Positions 22,331 to 33,128 of a stretch of DNA of 64,000 nucleotides are shown one piece after another. The position numbers were made by a program, and so were the translations under genes. Below the pieces are notes generated by a model. It was not told the origin of the DNA and ran no database searches. It worked only from the letters and a program-made list of their open reading frames with translations. Numbering within the stretch: the first letter of the stretch is position 1; each line of letters begins with the position of its first letter. Location of the stretch: positions 440,952 through 504,951 of the forward strand of contig NMRB01000036.1 of NCBI GenBank assembly GCA_002633025.1, in the 5' to 3' direction. The DNA comes from Notospermus geniculatus (Eukaryota > Nemertea > Pilidiophora > Heteronemertea > Lineidae).

Positions 22331-25225
22331 TTATAAAAAGAATAAAAGAATACCAAGTTTTTCTAGGTCAATAAGTGCCCTCCTGATGACTTCTTTGAAA
22401 GTCTCCACTCTCTCCCCAGACTTCTGCACCAACAACTCGGCCTCAAACAACGTCCATTTCACCACAGGATTGGGAGGAACTTCCACCAGATCTGGTTTTA
22501 ATGGGGTGGTATAATAAACTCGTAACACACGGACCAGTTTTGCATTGATCCACACGCGGCGGAGGGCTGACTGGCTGTCAACAAACGTCGGATCTGAAAG
22601 AGATGTTTCCTCAGGTTTAGTAAAGTAGGCCTAAAAAAGAAAATGTGAGGCGTATGAAGTCCTACTTGGACATCCACTGCATTTGATTGAATCATTAACG
22701 TTTGGAGGAATTTAATTCCTACAAGATTTGAATAAGCGATGGGTGTGGCAATTGAGTATTAAACGCGGGAACTATGAAAACTCCATGCGAGGCCACAAAC
22801 GAATGACGTCATCTGAATCACGTGACCGTATCGTTTGGCGTTTGCTTCGAAATCGAAACCGCAGCATCGACCCTCGATTTCTCATAAAAAAACATCATCT
22901 TCCGCTGATTAGAGTGAGGTAAGTTGGTAAAATGTTGAGTGGCGATCTCGCGAACGTCGAGTGAATGTCAATCTATTATTTTGAGGCTGATTCGATCTGT
23001 GTGAGAGTGAAGAAAGTTTTCATTTTCGGGCGTTGGCCTACCGTAATGGCGGCGTCACTCATCTACATGTCAGCGTGTGCTTTTGTAAATGGCAAAGCCA
23101 CAGCTGTACTGTGTGAAGATTGGGTAAGGATTGTTCTACTGAACATCGTAACACTAGGGAGACCCCTGGGCGAGAAATTTCCATCAAACCTTTCGCCAAA
23201 AGTTGGGTAGGCCTAAATCTGCACGGCGTGGCCCGCGAAAAACTTGTTGCACGACACGCAGTACATAGCATAGAAAGATACATTGTTTCATATGCAGACA
23301 TGGTAGGCCTATTCTATGGGCTGGTTCATAGCCTACTCCGTCTGGATTTTTCGCCGACTGCGATCCGCAATTTCAATGTGTGTGCACATTCACTCCTTGG
23401 AAACCTGGAATCAGTTTCATGCGCTTTTGACGGTCTGCGAGCAAGTTTGAACCAACCCTATTCGTGCGTCTATTTCGTAGGCGTAGGCCTATAGTTCATC
23501 AGCCGTCTCGGCCACTGAATACATGGGCCATAAAACAACGCTGTTCAGGAGGGCGTGTCCATTGATTTGTCACTATGCTGTCGCTCCTTGGCCTTCGTGT
23601 GGGCCCGACGATTGAATGGGTGTGTGGTGCAGCAGGTCTGTATTAACTTTGAGCACAGTCGTCAACATTGTATCAGACGGCAGTGGTTGGTTCATTCACC
23701 TGCTGGCTTCACCGAGACTCGTTCATGTTGATCAATGACAACTTACATTTCTTTATTTCAGTCAGGTCCCGGATTTCAGTGGATGTGTCGAGATTCGACG
23801 GGGCGAGGTGAGGTGAATGACTATCTGTTGTAACTCTCACAGTCGGGGGAAACCCAGCGGTGTTAACTAAACCTGACTAGTGATGTAGTTATGACAGTCA
23901 AGGTCAAAAGAAGAAAAGTCCTCACTGAAGACTTGGGAAACTGGTAGGAACATCCTTTTTTTTATTCACTGTGGCGTATGTCTGTTGGGCCGATGGCACT
24001 GACAGTTGGTTCTTACTAACATTGGGCATGTAGGGGGTTCTCCACTTGAGAGAATACTCCAGTGTTGCTGATCACTTTTGAAAGAGCTGAAAGGGATCCT
24101 GTAGGCAGCTACATAAAAGGCTCATATCAGTGCGGGCACTTCATCACAGGTGGCGCTAGGTGACAACCGACGCATTTAGCCCGGGCATTTAGGCTCAAAT
24201 TTTGTATTTTACTTGTCAGAGTTAGATTCTCACGATGAGCACATCAAAATGCCTATGAGGAGGCTGCCTCTTGGGTCCCTTGGAGACCATCGCATGATGA
24301 TCTCTGTGATCTACATGCATGGAGATTCCATGACTTGTAAACTGGCGCTAAAAGTGTAGAAAATCCCCTGTGAAAGGACCTTTTACTGATGTTCCTGGGT
24401 TCTCGGGCTAGGGATAGTAGATTTAACCATGTAGTCCGCCTTCTTTTGTCTTGGAACATCAAACTTCCTTTCCGCTCTGAATGCCACTGAGAACTGACGA
24501 CATGGGCAGTTGCGTCAAACTCTGGAATCGCGCACGAAAACAATATTTCCATTTCCGTTGATGACGATCGAAACAGAAGCGAGGATTTTCTCCAAACGCG
24601 GCTGTTTTTTTTCTATTGGAGAGGAATGTATTTGACATGTTGTGGAAACCAGGTGGGTGAATTTTTCGCGTAGGCCTATAGTGCTGTCTGGATGAAATGC
24701 ATGATTTCCGTCCAAAGACGAACACAGTGAGCGCTCGGCAATCCTGCAAGGAGATACTGTGGAATTGGCCATGTCCAATCACAGAATAACTCTGTCTGAT
24801 TATTGATTGACACCAACGCAACCAAAACAGGCAAAAAGCCCCAACAAGTACAGTGCGCGACTGTACAGTAGGCCTACAATCATAGCGTTTTCTGGTGACC
24901 ACTTTATGATACCAGCAGACGAATCGACGAAGTCGATTGTGACGTCGAAGCTGACAGTGCATGCTAGCTGCTTCTATCTTCCTCACGCCGGGACGCCCTC
25001 TTCCGGAATCAATATGTAAATTAGAGACAGACTCGGTAAAGTCTACCTACCTTCACCAACGTTACACCAATCCGTCCGGAAGTTGGTGACGTGTATCTTT
25101 GGTTGTTTTTGAATCCAGTCGTTCGCCCGGCTGACCATGTGAGTAAAGTCCTCAACACCGTCGTTCATTGGAATAAAATCAGCGAAACCTGGAACGGACA
25201 GTGCATTAGAGTTTTTAGACACCAT
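22331..25225 (-). CDS. Small uncharacterised protein, family member A (145 aa)
   Basis: Two exons in frame on the minus strand: 25225-25051 and 22593-22331 (stop TAA). The junction completes a split Asp codon; donor G|GTAGGT, acceptor CTTTCAG. I do not recognise the family. The protein has no signal peptide or membrane segment. An N-terminal block contains FADFIP, then RANDWIQKQPKIHVTNF. The C-terminal half has RRVWINAKLVRVLRVYYTTP, predicted strand-rich, then a charged helix. The same two blocks occur in the neighbouring gene at 26959-28276 (RANDWLERNPQIVVIN, VLHLLRIWYLGK), which supports both genes being real. Its start codon is 189 bp from that of the plus-strand acidic-repeat gene, head to head. 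Function unknown. Confidence 0.7.
22594..25050. other. Intron of small-protein gene A
   Basis: The 2.46-kb intron carries no recognised coding exon. A stretch with CpG-rich words and several TAGGCCTA words lies at 22.8-23.8 kb. An ATGGCGGCG-started frame around 23.05 kb ending at a GTAAGG donor is the only plausible exon, and it is unproven. Confidence 0.45.
22804..22825. promoter_or_regulatory. CRE-like and E-box words
   Basis: ATGACGTCATC and TCACGTGACC occur within 22 bp. They are palindromic CREB/ATF-type and bHLH-type words and lie inside the intron of the minus-strand small gene. A possible plus-strand first exon (ATG 23053 after CCGTA, donor near 23125) lies downstream, but I found no partner exon. 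Confidence 0.3.
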
Positions 25226-25414
25226 TTTCCTGTGTTCCCAAAACATCAAGGTGCTTCCCTTGGTAGGGTTTTATACCATAATCGAAATGATTCGACTTTG
25301 CAGCGTGCTTTCGTAGCAGATTTGTAGGTTCTTTACAGTTTGTGGGCAATAAGATGAATATAAAATCAGTGAAGAGCAAGCAAAGTGATATTTCATTCAG
25401 TTCCATTTCAAAGA
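25226..25414. promoter_or_regulatory. Divergent (bidirectional) promoter interval
   Basis: Only 189 bp separates the minus-strand ATG at 25225 from the plus-strand ATG at 25415. No perfect TATA box is placed for both; GAATATAAAATC at about 25353 is a weak candidate for the plus gene. Inferred from the position of two independently spliced ORFs. Confidence 0.45.
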
Positions 25415-26550
25415 ATGANCAAACCAGAATTTACAAGTGTCACCATGGAGGACAAAACCGAGGTGATGGAGGACAAACCAGAATTTGCAAATGTCACCGC
25501 AGAGGCTAAACAAGATTTTGCATGTGTCACCACCATGGAGGAAGAATTTACAAGTGTCATCATGGAGGACAAAACCGAAGTGATGGAGGACAAACCAAAA
25601 GTTGCAAATGTCACCGCAGAGAACAAGCAAGAATTTGCGTGTGTCAGCATGGAGGACAACTCAGAATTTACAAGTGTCACCATGGAGGACAAAACCGAAG
25701 TTGCAAGTACCATGGAGGACAAAACAGAAGGAGAAAGCCCATTCGCAAACGACGAAACTGATGTGGCGTGCATCTTGCAGGATGAAGAAATTGAAACTGA
25801 GTCTGATAACGAGAGGAATGAAGGAGTAGGCGATCGCGATGCAGGAGGCCCAAACCTCGCCGCACCCTCAGGTGAAGGCTCGTGGTTTCGTGAGAGACAA
25901 TTCTTGAAATCTTTCAGAAGAATCGGTCGACGGTAAGCACTTTCATCACGTCGTTTTTGAATTATTAGGCAACTCGTTGTGGCGCCATGGATGATGATGG
26001 CCGCGGTATCTCTTGACTGATGCTAAATCTACTCTAAGACTTGTATCATCCCACCATATTCACTCCCCCATCTCCTGTTACAGACTCCGCCGAGTTTTCA
26101 AATTCAGAACTCCAGAAACAGGAACATCGATTGATATCAGCAGCTCTATCATGGAGGAGGTAAAATATGCGGAACTTGTGTCAACTCCGAATTGCTTGCT
26201 TGATAAAGAAGGTTCGCCCACTTTCATCATGCTTTATAATACTGATGAAGACTCCGGATGGTCTCCTTCCTCAAGCGCTATCCTGAAACTGTCAAGCAGC
26301 GAGGGCAGTGGAGCAACCACCACGAGTGACCCCGACGTCCATTGTGTTAAGATCAACGTAAGTGCTCCTGTCTCTTGTGGCCTTTCAGAATAGTCTCGGA
26401 ATTTTGTCCCGGGAATTGTCTATTTCTCAGGTGTCCAAAAATGGTACTATCTTTTTTCTCCATTTACAGGAATCACGTTCGAAGAGGGCTTGGAGGCGTT
26501 TCAAGCGGGCATTCACGTGCTCGTGCCTCCGGTCCGCAACCCTCCACTAA
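25415..26550 (+). CDS. Acidic-repeat protein with arginine-rich C-terminus (about 290 aa, unknown)
   Basis: Three exons in frame: 25415-25932, 26084-26357 and 26470-26550 (stop TAA), all with GT-AG ends and matching phases (2, then 0). Exon 1 contains about 2.5 units of a 38-residue repeat (EFTSVTMEDKTEV, MEDKPEFANVTAE, DFACV), strongly acidic, then an acidic Glu/Asp stretch. The sense changes to strongly basic across the first junction (FLKSFRRIGRR joined to LRRVFKFR) and again in the last exon (KRAWRRFKRAF, then CSC). I do not recognise the family. There is no signal peptide. Residue 2 is ambiguous because of N at 25419. An acidic spacer with cationic amphipathic segments resembles the layout of some peptide precursors or nucleic-acid binders; that is speculation. 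Confidence 0.6.
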
Positions 26551-26958
26551 ATCCTCCTCCAGACTCTTAAGATGCTCTACGGCAGGATTCGTTCCTGGTT
26601 GAGATGAAGTCCCCATCGAGGTGGAGGCAGGTTTTCCGTCGACAACAGCACCTCGGCTGTGTGGTGATGAGGCTGGACTCTGTTCAGGATTAGAGATGTG
26701 ACGAGGTGGGTGAAGTCGGGGATGTAAGCGCCTGTCATCAACAAAGACAGTCTTCCAGCAACGAAAAATCTCCTGATCAGCAGAATACTCGATGAAAATA
26801 ATCAACATCAGAAAAAGAACATCTGGTTATTTAGTTCTGCGAAAGAGAAGCCGCAATTTAGCAGGTCGTGCCAATTATTGGCGAGACCTTAGACCGCGCC
26901 AACCTATGCACCAAGTTTGCAACCCATGCCTGGCACTCGTGTTTTAGGCCTACTTTAC

Positions 26959-28276
26959 CTGGCAAATGGTTTTCTTCCATGTCGTTATTAAAACGTCCCA
27001 TGGCCGCCCCAAGGTGCTCGAACCGCCGCTTGGACCTGAAATCTCTGCTACTCCGATAACGGCATGGAATAATGTTTACGTATCCCAGTCTCTGTGGCTT
27101 CCAATCTTCGCTTATTTCACTCACATCATCACTGTCGGCGTCAAATTCTTTGACATCCTTTGTGTCGGCGAACTTCACTGTTTTGCCTTTATCTGACAAA
27201 GAGAAAGAAGTGAGTAACTACTGTCAAAAAGTGCTGAGGTATACGTAAGTCGGTCTCGTCGGGACCTGTCTCAACTGACTGCTTTCCAGCTCCCCAATGC
27301 ATCGTTTCTTTTTGCGGTTTCCTTATGCTGAAACCATTGACACGACTGCCCACAGTTTTCCGTGGTTGACTTACCCATTGAAACCCAGCTTGCCCGAGAA
27401 AACTCACGTGGCGTTAATAGTCGACGATGGTGTAAAAAAATAATATTGCCATACCTTTCCCCTTGGCTTCTTTACTTTTGCTTTCTTTGCTCGTCACGGA
27501 TGCAGCCGACTTTCGTCGGTTCTTGTCTACCTTGGGTTTCACCTCCTCCTCGTTCCGTTCGAAGAGCGACTTGCGTTTATTCATGGTTTTCTTCCGTATC
27601 TGTTCAGCCTCTTCCTCACTGATCGTGCTGTCATCGTCATCGTCGGCTGCTTCGCCCGTCTTGCCGAGATACCAAATTCTGGAAATATATACGAGAATGG
27701 AATGATGTCAAGCGGAATGATCGGCGATTTCCGCAGTTCTTGCTTGCCCTTTTGCGAACAATCGCTACATTGTCGGACTTTGTATATGTATAGCCTAAAA
27801 TGTTGTATGTCAGCTTGCACCTCTCATGTCGCCCTCTTGCCAAAGAAATATCGAAATTTCGCCAAAATAGCTCACCTCAGAAGATGCAACACTGGATGCC
27901 TAGCAGTTCGAGTCTTTCCGTCAATAGTTTCCATGAAGAACTCATCCCAAATCGTCACCCTGTTGTCAAAATCTTCTAGGTAATACTCGTTCGGTTTGAA
28001 CAGTTTCGCAGTTTATGACCACAATTTGTGGGTTCCTCTCCAGCCAATCATTGGCACGTTGCATAAGTCGTCTGCAAGGACAATAAATTTAACTATGGTC
28101 ATGTCACCGTCGATAAGGTCATGGATCTATAATATTTAAAGAAAAGTACGGGTTTTTTTCTCGAAATATTTGACAAACGGTGTCGATTCCCATGAGTCTT
28201 ACCTGAAACTTTCGTATTTGGAATGTGGCCCTCCGTAATACTGGACTAGTTTCGGCACAAAGTCGATGTACACCAT
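26959..28276 (-). CDS. Uncharacterised protein, family member B (frameshifted, 3' end unresolved)
   Basis: Minus-strand exons 28276-28203, 28071-27876, 27678-27455 and 27192-26959 join with matching phases except for one break. The protein begins with FVPKLVQYYGG, then RANDWLERNPQIVVINCET, FMETIDGKTRTARH and VLHLLRIWYLGK, paralleling the 145-residue neighbour. A long charged linker follows (DDDDD, EEEAEQIRKK, SKESKSKEAKGKG), then a second block (LGYVNIIPCRYR, RRFEHLGAAMGRFNNDMEEN) that looks like a second copy of the first half-domain. Near 28000 the frame must slip by one base between NCET and FKPNEYYLEDF: the exon is 196 nt where a multiple of three is required. The last exon or exons, towards 26.5-26.9 kb, could not be fixed. 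Function unknown. Confidence 0.6.
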
Positions 28277-29340
28277 CTTGGCAGCTATTTCTGACAGTTA
28301 TTTGCTATATGTACGTCACTGAAATGGTGAATTGTTGACTACAGAGCGGGAAGTACGAATCGCACAGTACTATGCTGCGAGATGATAGAAGAAATTACAT
28401 CGTAAAAAACCCAACAAAAATCCCAAAACATTTGAGGAAGGGGAAATTCCTGCGCATTATTTGGTACTTACGTCAATTTTTTTTATTACTTTTTCTAGCA
28501 TTCACACGGTTCTTGCGGATTTCCTTTTCCTTTCAAGACCCTACATGGCGACAACGTTTACATCCCAACATGTCGAGGTCTCTGACACACATCCATTCAT
28601 CAAAATCCGTTTCCACTCCTCCGACTCCGCCCTCGTTGTTTTGTCCTGGATTCGAGAATTTTCGCCTTCTCTCAGTTATCGGTCCACACTGTCACTAAAC
28701 TACGGCACCCCTATTCGAACCAAACATTCTGTTTTCAAAGGAAAGTGGCTTACCTCTACCATTGCAAGTCTTTGCAGTTCTCAATAGGGCCTATCTTATT
28801 GATATGTCTCCATTTTTCTTTCGGGATGTCACTGTCCATTGATGAATGTCACGTGTTGTTGATAAACACATATTGAAAGTGAATGACAATTTGCCGCTTC
28901 GTGGCTTCATGTAAAAGAATGTAATTCATGAGGTCAAAGTGAAGATTTATTGACTGCAAAGGATATCATTGAAAAGCAAATACAATCCGTTATATATCGA
29001 TACAATGATACAATATATACAAGTATCACCAGTGGGCCGAATAATTCAGTGGCCAATGTGCTAGTGTGCACTCGGATAGCCGTGGAAACGTTCCGCCTCG
29101 CTACACATCTCATGTCCAACATCAAACTGCATTGTACATGTATTTCCATTGAGAAAAACAAGACGAAATAAAAGTGCTACAAGGGTGAACTGACATGAGG
29201 AAAAACTCGGCGAGAAGCGAAAAATTTGGTGTAGTCTGTCTGATGCAGCAGTGTGTGCGCACGAAAAACACAAAAATGTACACTTATAGGCATTATGATA
29301 AAATGGACGGGCTTTCGGACACTGGAGACGTTGTCCAGTA
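28277..29340. other. Intergenic between gene B and the Kv gene
   Basis: No gene recognised. Probably the promoter side of the minus-strand gene B and the 3' UTR of the Kv channel. Open frames here lack splice partners or similarity. Confidence 0.5.
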
Positions 29341-31261
29341 CTAGTATAGTTCCTCCCGGATGCAGCGGCCCTCCTGTGTCCATTGGCATGGTTTCTGCAT
29401 TGGATGGACCTTTCTGCCCTGACGTACTTGGACCGCCCGTTCACACCTGTAACCGCCGCCATTGAACTCGTCAATCACATTACCATCTTCGTCGAAGCGG
29501 TCATTGAAGATAATCCCGTAGTACAAGGAGACGATACTGTAGTACTTGTTGAAGTTGTTTCCAATGATGGGAATGGCCATCCCAGTGATGAGGATACCAA
29601 CTACGGAACACATCACCCCTATGATGTAACCTACTGTCCCGTTTGGGTGCATGTCACCGTAGCCAACGGTCGTCATGGTGATCAAGCTCCAGTAGTAAGC
29701 CAGGGGGATGCTCTTGATTCCTGCTGACAGATGCAACTCGGCGTAATATATCAGGGCGGAGAAGATCAACATGGCGACGATGAGGAAGAGTATCAACGTC
29801 AGAAACTCGAAGAGAGAACTCTGAATGACAAGCATGAGGACGCGTAGTCCCGCGCAACAACGCGAGAGTTTGAAGATGCGGAGAGTCCTGAATACAGTTG
29901 CGACACCTGTGATGTAGGAGGCGTACTTGCACATGGCGCTGATGTTGCCGCTGGCTTCCTTACAGGTTGTCTCAACGACAATTGACATAATGGCCGAGAT
30001 CACCATGAGGATATCGAGAATGTTGTAACCGCATGTGAAAAACTTCACCTTCCCAGTGCAAAGGAGAAAACGTACAAGTAACTCGACTGCGAAGAAAACA
30101 AGGAAAGCAATTTGTCCATATAAAATCCACGGAAATGGAGAGGTTGACCAAAAAGAATGTAACCGAGAAAACTCAGGGGGTCCTGACGGTTTCATAGGCA
30201 CGTGCGTAGCATTTGCAGAATCATTCTTTGTTGCTGTTTCAGCACGTCTTGCGGTGGTGTCCGCACCCCTCTTCGGTCTTAACTTCTTCGCTGTAGATGT
30301 ATCAGGAACGTTGGTTGCAACTTGTGTCGTATCGCCCTCGTCTTCATCGTCATCCTTAGAGTAGTCAGATTGTTGACGATCACTTATTTCATCCTCAATT
30401 GCGTCTCTCAGATGGTCAGCCGATTTTGCAGACACGTGGTGTGGAGGTTTGGAAGGTTTAGCGGGCACTTGGTATCTGGTGCTCGGCAACGTAGCCAGCT
30501 CGGTGAGAACAATGCTTGCAACCAAAGCAGCGTAAAAGAAGACACCCCAGACCTGGAAAATACAAAGAACAAATTTGCCACAAAGATCTTATACAACATC
30601 GCCATGTGCAGGCAGACTGTTAGTAGCAGAGGAGTTCAGATTGACCAACATGTTACTTCATTTAGAGCAAGCTAACCACGCAGAAATCTGGGCTAACTGC
30701 TGCCACAAAAGCCCGTTTCCCGTTACGAATGAGAATGAGGTATCGCGATAGGACCTGGATGCAAGTGGTGAAAGAACTTACCATAGCTGATTTGGAAAAT
30801 ATTGGATACTCCAGGAATAGCCAGGCCTGATACCGAAGCTCATGAAGTCGGCTTTTGAATGGCGGGTGCATCTTTGACTTGTAGAGAAAGAGGTCGTCTG
30901 TCGTAATATCCTTTCTGAGTACCAACAACGCCTTCTTGTCGGAGAAGCTGTTCATTGCTTTGTCAAGGCAACAGGGGCTGATACCAAGAGGGCTGATGCC
31001 CCAGTATAGAAGCTCTTCTCGAAATACTTCGGGGCATACGTCATCGGGTATGTGGATCTCCTGTGGATTTCTGCATGCTTCCAAGATGGCGGCGAAAAGG
31101 TGAGGATCACGATCGACGTAGTAGGTTCCGGCGGATTTGTCGAAGTGTTCGTCGGAAGAAAGGATGGTTGGGAATCGGGTCTGTGGAGCATTGGCTAACG
31201 TGCTCCGTCTTACCCGAAAGAGGGTACCATTGACGTCGAAGGAAACCGTTTCTGGAGTCAT
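29341..31261 (-). CDS. Voltage-gated potassium channel, Shaw/Kv3-like (563 aa)
   Basis: Two exons: 31261-30782 (160 codons) and 30552-29341 (stop TAG), phase 0, donor ATG|GTAAGT, acceptor TTCCAG. Exon 1 is the T1 tetramerisation domain with the HX5CX20CC zinc signature of non-Shaker Kv channels (H in IHIPDDVC, CC in ISPCC). Exon 2 encodes S1 to S6: S1 VWGVFFYAALVASIVLT, an unusually long charged S1-S2 loop of roughly 110 residues, S4 FRTLRIFKLSRCC, pore TMTTVGYGDMHP and S6 GILITGMAIPIIGNNF. S4 lacks the first two usual arginines (aligned residues Gly and Thr) but keeps four positive positions. It should form a K+-selective plasma-membrane channel. Subfamily placement is by T1 and S6 resemblance; orthology is not proven. 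Confidence 0.9.
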
Positions 31262-31315
31262 GTGTGCTGTAATAAAAAAAGAGATGTCAGGTGGAGTATT
31301 TGCAACAACAACAGC

Positions 31316-31326
31316 AAGAGCAAGAG

Positions 31327-31362
<36 letters not shown>

Positions 31363-31375
31363 CAACAACAACAAA
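31316..31375. repeat. CAG/CAA microsatellite
   Basis: About ten GCA/CAG triplets embedded in AGC/AACAA repeats, immediately upstream of the Kv channel start codon (minus strand), so possibly in its 5' UTR or promoter. Confidence 0.85.
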
Positions 31376-31399
31376 ACAAATTACAAGTTAAGAAGCAAT

Positions 31400-32788
31400 T
31401 GCGGATGCACGTCGTGCTGCGGAGAGTCATGGAGTGGAACAGTCGTTAGATGACCTAATCGAACGAGATTTCAATGCGAACATCCAAATGATTCAGCAGC
31501 GGAGTGGCCAGGCTGCCCATGCATGCAGGATGGACGCCAGCTTTGTTGTCCTTCTGTGAGGCAACTGCCCGCAGGACAGCATGCCACCTGAAAAGTTGAA
31601 CGTCACAGTACAATCATCTCCCTCTCTGCTGTCGACTCTGTCACTGTCACTACGGCAACGCTCTCCAAATTCAATAACTTCATGTCCTCTATGCAGTGTT
31701 TCGACATTTCGAGAAAACTTTCACATACATGTATCCCCTATTCTAAAACGAATGGCAAGGGTTCACAGTCCTTGTCTCTACTTCACAAAAAAACCAATAT
31801 ACCTTTCGAATTCTCCTCTGTGCATCAAACAACAGCATTTCCACTACCATTTGCTGGCGGCAAAAACCAGACTGATCGAAAGTCATCACGTTTTTGGAGT
31901 ATACCGACAAGCTGATACACTTGCTCCAGCAATTAGCAACACAAACTTTGTGCACATCCCAAAAGCTTGCAGTAGCAGGAAGCTGATAATTGACTAATGG
32001 ACATTTGTTTGTAAATCGGACTACTTATTTGGCCATGTTATGTAGTTTGTCGTCCCTGGCTTGTTTGCCTCTCCCCTGAGATGTGAAGAGGTTCCGCAAG
32101 TTAAATTGTTGCCTTGGAGACTGTTTAGTAATAGCCGACTCATTTCAACACCTAGTCAATATGGTTGCAAATTGTGTTTTTGCAGTGTGAGAACGGACTA
32201 GTCGCACAAACAACTAAGTTTGCACTGGAATAGACCAGTAAAATACCAGCAATGCATGTTCCGTTTCATCTCGGCATCTCGCCGTGCCCGGGGTGTACGT
32301 GGCAAACTCCTCACAGCGCCACCTGTCTCCATGCTCCCGTCCACAAGTAGGTCGCGCATGCTCGGTAGGAACTAGTTTGCTACCGAGGTTGACTTCTCTA
32401 CGCGACCGTCATCTTCTATCGTTAGAATTTGCTTGTGTATATTCTTACGAAAGAGGACAAATACATATTGACACCAAAACAATGTGGTAGATCCCATTAA
32501 GGTCAAAGACGAGCGTGAACATTGTTGATCGTTAATAATTTGTTCCCTGGTAGTTTCCGACTGAAGACCCTCGTCCCCTTTTCACACCAGGCGATATCGC
32601 AAGCGATCTGATCGGCACCGAGCATAATCTGGTGTTGACGCCAGGTGTGCGCTGGATAGCAAATGCGTGGAATCTTCCCGCCAGCGATGCTCGCCCAATA
32701 TCAAACTATACCACAAAACCGATATCGCCTAGTCTGCAGTGGCTGACAAGAAGATCGGTGGCGACGAGATAATTTGCGATACGCTCCT
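31400..32788. other. Intergenic
   Basis: No gene recognised between the divergent Kv channel and PLAC-module genes. Short open frames have no partners. Confidence 0.5.
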
Positions 32789-32918
32789 GGGGTAGCGAGC
32801 ATAAAGGGGTCGTAACCCTACGTCTGGCCTAAGCCAGGCGTAGTGCTCGTTGTGGCCCTTGCACTACGCCTGGTTTAGGCCTGACGTAGGGTTACGACCT
32901 CTTTATGCTCGCTACCCC
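32789..32918. mobile_element. Near-perfect 58-bp-arm hairpin
   Basis: Arm 32789-32846 and arm 32861-32918 are near-exact reverse complements (GGGGTAGCGAGCATAAAG at one end, CTTTATGCTCGCTACCCC at the other, with a few mismatches) around a 14-nt loop. It lies about 70 bp upstream of the duplicated promoter block. It may be a MITE or the core of a larger fold-back starting near 32580. Confidence 0.75.
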
Positions 32919-32988
32919 TGGTGTGCTACCCGCTTACGTGTAGGTGGTGCTTTTTTCCGTAGACACTAAAAGGTCGCAGTTATTGATG

Positions 32989-33128
32989 TTGGCTGTAATT
33001 TTGATCCAGTCGAACACGAATTTAGGACGGCTGATTGGAGGAATTAGCCGTATATATTGTCAATCTTCTGCATAAGCTCGGTCAGGTTCTCGTGTGCCAT
33101 TCGTCATCTGGTCTGTCCGATGAACAGA
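32989..33128 (+). promoter_or_regulatory. Promoter / 5' UTR copy 1 of the PLAC-module gene
   Basis: The block starting GTTGGCTGTAATTTTGATCC and ending in the signal-peptide exon recurs at 34727-34872. Conserved words are GGAATTAGCC, TATA-like GTATATATTG, AAGCTCGGTCAGGTTCTCG and GTGCCATTCGTC. Conservation upstream of the ATG argues for a promoter with 5' UTR. Confidence 0.6.

Noticed and set aside
23053-23125. Possible plus-strand first exon starting ATGGCGGCG and ending at GTAAGG
   Set aside because: No downstream exon with matching phase was found and the peptide matches nothing I know.
26473-26808. Minus-strand frame as last exon of gene B
   Set aside because: No acceptor with the required phase joins it to the exon ending at 26959; reported only as a question.
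29061-29474. Minus-strand 137-residue frame beyond the Kv stop
   Set aside because: It is an alternative frame overlapping the Kv C-terminus and 3' UTR, with no similarity.
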